Shown one piece after another: positions 33,034-34,996 of a DNA stretch of 34,996 nucleotides. Every line of letters starts with the position of its first letter. Position 1 is the stretch's first letter. The stretch is from Desulfovibrio sp. (GTDB lineage Bacteria > Desulfobacterota > Desulfovibrionia > Desulfovibrionales > Desulfovibrionaceae), in contig QZKZ01000093.1 in the NCBI GenBank assembly GCA_004796465.1, positions 1 to 34,996 of the forward strand, read 5' to 3'. A model generated the notes under the pieces. It worked only from the letters and a program-made list of their open reading frames with translations. It did no database searches and was not told the DNA's origin. The translations under genes and the position numbers were made by a program.

Positions 33034-34212
33034 TTACTCCCCAGCCAACTCCTCCAACCGCGCCTTGGACGGAATACACCGCGTCAACACCAGCGACCCC
33101 AACGACAACACGGCCCCGCCCCAGAACACGATGCGGTAGTTCTCCAGCCAAGCCAAACCGCCCAGCACCGGAATAACCACGGCAGCGATGTGGTTGATGG
33201 TGAACCCCACGGCCATGGACGGCGCTATGTCAGCCGGGTCCGCGATTTTCTGGAAATAGGTGCGCATGGCGAACGCGAAGTTGAAGAAGATGTGGTCCAG
33301 GATGTACAGCACAGCCGCGAACCAAGCTGACTCGGTCAAGGCGTAGCCCGCAAAGACCAGGATCAGGCTGAAGTATTCCAGGCCCAGCACGTTGCGCTCG
33401 CCGAACCGGTTCACAGCCCTGCCGATGAGCGGGGACAGAAAGATGTTGATCAGGTTGTTGACCACGAACAGCGCGGTCACGGCCTGCACGGAATACTCGA
33501 ACTTCTGCACCAAAAGAAACACGGCAAAGGCCACGAACACCTGCCGCCTGGCCCCGGCCAAAAAGGTCAGGGCGTAGAACAGCCAATAGCGCTTCTTGAG
33601 CACCATGCGTTTTTTCTGCGGCGTGGTCTCCTTGCTGGAAGGATCGCTGAACAGGGTACCAGCACCCACCAAGAACACCACCCCGCCCATGATGAGAAAC
33701 AGCATCTGGTAGTTGAGCCAGATGGCCAGGACAAAGATCAGGCCGCCCGCGACCAGGTTGGCCGCTGACATGGCCGCGCGCAGCTTGCCCGAGACCAGGG
33801 GCGCCTCTCTGAGGTCAAAATGCTGCAGAGTGAGCGACATGTTCAGGGTCTCGAAATAATGGAACCCAAAGGACATGATCAGGGTGGTGATGGTGATGCC
33901 CGCGAAGCTGGGAAAGAACCCAGTGGCAGCCACGCCCAGGCCGAGCACGGCCACGGACAAGGCGGCCAGCCGGTGCTCCCGGATAATGAGCAGCAGGTAA
34001 ACCACGAGCAGAGCCAGGAATCCAGGGATCTCCCTGACGGACTGGATCACGCCCATCTCAAAGCCGTCAATGCCGGCCTGCTCCACGGCAAAATTGTTGA
34101 GCAGGGTGCGCCAGCCCTGAAAGGCCAGGGCCGAGGCCACGGTGAGAATGATCAGGAACAGGTACATGCGCCGGTGGGCTTGGCTGTCAGCCCCCGGCGT
34201 TTGGGAGAACAT
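33034..34212 (-). CDS. Major facilitator superfamily transporter
   Basis: The protein (392 residues from ATG 34212) has about 12 hydrophobic segments in two halves, split by a charged loop near 205-220 (PSSKETTPQKKR). No substrate-specific signature is recognised, so the cargo is unknown. The motif-A-like loop of the second half reads GRAVNRFGERNV. ATG 34212 follows AAGAG by 8 bases; the in-frame GTG 34221 would start 3 bases after the AMMECR1 stop. Either way it is in one operon with the AMMECR1 gene upstream. Confidence 0.85.
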   Translation of the reverse strand: MFSQTPGADSQAHRRMYLFLIILTVASALAFQGWRTLLNNFAVEQAGIDGFEMGVIQSVREIPGFLALLVVYLLLIIREHRLAALSVAVLGLGVAATGFFPSFAGITITTLIMSFGFHYFETLNMSLTLQHFDLREAPLVSGKLRAAMSAANLVAGGLIFVLAIWLNYQMLFLIMGGVVFLVGAGTLFSDPSSKETTPQKKRMVLKKRYWLFYALTFLAGARRQVFVAFAVFLLVQKFEYSVQAVTALFVVNNLINIFLSPLIGRAVNRFGERNVLGLEYFSLILVFAGYALTESAWFAAVLYILDHIFFNFAFAMRTYFQKIADPADIAPSMAVGFTINHIAAVVIPVLGGLAWLENYRIVFWGGAVLSLGSLVLTRCIPSKARLEELAGE

Positions 34213-34223
34213 GGCGAACACTC

Positions 34224-34781
34224 TTAGAATACCTCGGCTTCAAACCAATAGAGTTGGGCGGATGGGTCTTTCCAGCTGTTCTTGGGCAGGCCTGCCTTGG
34301 CGCAGGTGTGCTCCAGGAAGGTGGTGAGGTCCCAGCCCCATTCCACGGGGACCTGGGGCAGAAGCAGGCCGGAGCGGCCTCCCTTGCGGATGATCAGGCC
34401 GTGGCGGCCGATCTCCACCTTGAGCGGATCCGGGCACTCAGTCACCGGACTGAGGATGGAAATATCAATGGATGTCTGGTCGAATTCCTTGGCCGTGAGG
34501 GGCGGGAAGCGGGGGTCCTCAAAGGCCGCGGCTTGGGCCATGCGGGCCACGGTCAGGTGCAGGGGCTTGTCGCCGTACACATTGCCGATGCAACCCCGCA
34601 GGTTGCCCGCGATTTTCAGGGTCACGAACGCGCCCAAGGGCTCCTTGAGCTTGTCCGTGGGCGGGTCGGGCAGGTCGTCCGCGTCCTTGTTGTTAAGCCG
34701 CTTGAGAATGGCGAGGCGCACCAGCTCCCTGAGATAGTCCTTTTCTTCTTGGCTCAACTCAAAGCGGAATTCCTCGGCCAT
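34224..34781 (-). CDS. AMMECR1-domain protein (AmmeMemoRadiSam system A type)
   Basis: The 185-residue protein is a stand-alone AMMECR1 domain. LRGCIGNV is the strictly conserved core, and the GAFVTL segment before it, EDPRFPPLT, and LLPQVPVEWGWD near the end are also typical. The biochemical role of the domain is not established. In many prokaryotes it sits with Memo and radical-SAM genes, which are not visible here. ATG 34781 follows AGGAAG. The frame opens 18 codons earlier, but those would overlap purN. Confidence 0.92.
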   Translation of the reverse strand: MAEEFRFELSQEEKDYLRELVRLAILKRLNNKDADDLPDPPTDKLKEPLGAFVTLKIAGNLRGCIGNVYGDKPLHLTVARMAQAAAFEDPRFPPLTAKEFDQTSIDISILSPVTECPDPLKVEIGRHGLIIRKGGRSGLLLPQVPVEWGWDLTTFLEHTCAKAGLPKNSWKDPSAQLYWFEAEVF

Positions 34782-34791
34782 GGCGCTCTTC

Positions 34792-34996
34792 CTAAAAGCC
34801 CTTTTCCAGGGGCGGATACACCAGATACGCGCCATTCACGGGCGCGAAATCAGCCTCGTCAAGTTCGTCTTGGCCGTTGAGGATCACCTGGCGGCCTTCG
34901 ATGCGAAGCCGGTCCTGGGCCAACCACTGCAAGGCCTGGGGATAGATGCGGTGCTCCAAGGCCAGGATGCGCTTGCCCAGGCTGGAACCATCGTCA
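34792..34996 (-). CDS. purN: Phosphoribosylglycinamide formyltransferase PurN, C-terminal end
   Basis: The last 67 residues of an open frame run off the window edge. LGKRILALEHRIYPQALQWL is the characteristic C-terminal helix of PurN, which transfers the formyl group from 10-formyl-THF in purine synthesis. The tail RLRIEGRQVILNG is also typical. After it there is an extra stretch ending GAYLVYPPLEKGF. The stop TAG is 10 bases before the AMMECR1 start, so purN heads or belongs to that operon. Confidence 0.88.
   Translation of the reverse strand, partial: DDGSSLGKRILALEHRIYPQALQWLAQDRLRIEGRQVILNGQDELDEADFAPVNGAYLVYPPLEKGF

Noticed and set aside
1-34996. CRISPR arrays, tRNA/rRNA genes, insertion sequences, prophage genes
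   Set aside because: I looked for regular spacer-repeat patterns, tRNA-like cloverleaves, transposases and integrases and saw none.

Overview
The window is high-GC (about 60%), Gram-negative DNA. It most resembles a Desulfovibrio-like member of the Desulfobacterota (former Deltaproteobacteria). The evidence is the gene order bamA-ompH-lpxD-fabZ-lpxA-lpxI, with LpxI rather than LpxH; a complete branched-chain amino-acid (LIV) importer; many small redox proteins; a candidate selenocysteine gene; and sigma-54 two-component control. The assignment rests on gene content only.

Layout. 1-4852: outer-membrane assembly and lipid A operon (bamA 3' end, ompH, lpxD, fabZ, lpxA, lpxI). 4919-7377: small genes (VOC protein, metallo-beta-lactamase-fold hydrolase, a duplicated winged-helix-like protein, a YbaK-type deacylase). 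7431-12947: livJ-livH-livM-livG-livF, with hairpins after livJ and livF. 13030-17399 (minus): type I secretion operon tolC-like/ABC/HlyD-like, with no substrate gene in view. 17509-21287: PAS histidine kinase and NtrC-type sigma-54 activator. 21288-21883: a gene-free stretch with a near-consensus sigma-54 promoter followed by four hairpins that all carry poly-C loops and then a T-run terminator. 21884-22792: ADP-ribosylglycohydrolase-like gene. 22827-26635 (minus): nitroreductase, MBL hydrolase, a 77-aa candidate selenoprotein read through a TGA, FMN reductase, ComF, lytic transglycosylase. 26849-32957: a degenerate-GGDEF/TPR protein, an AT-richer chemoreceptor and an MscS channel, with the 3' end of the TPR gene present three times. 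33034-34996 (minus): the 3' end of purN, then an AMMECR1 protein and an MFS transporter.

Two items stand out. First, the kinase, the sigma-54 activator and the poly-C hairpin RNA look like one regulatory unit. The arrangement resembles CbrA/CbrB-crcZ of Pseudomonas and GlrK/GlrR-glmY of enterics, but the RNA here is built of C7-C10 loops on unrelated stems. It could mask Shine-Dalgarno sequences or titrate an RNA-binding protein. Second, between the MBL hydrolase and the FMN reductase lies an unannotated gene with an in-frame TGA next to a Cys codon. A SECIS-like stem-loop sits at the expected distance, which predicts a small Cys-Sec redox protein inside a redox operon.

Other points of note are a probable frameshift at the 5' end of the kinase gene, a 30-bp tandem repeat linker in LivJ, a degenerate ABC signature in the secretion ATPase, and three copies of a TPR-gene 3' end that differ only by synonymous changes.
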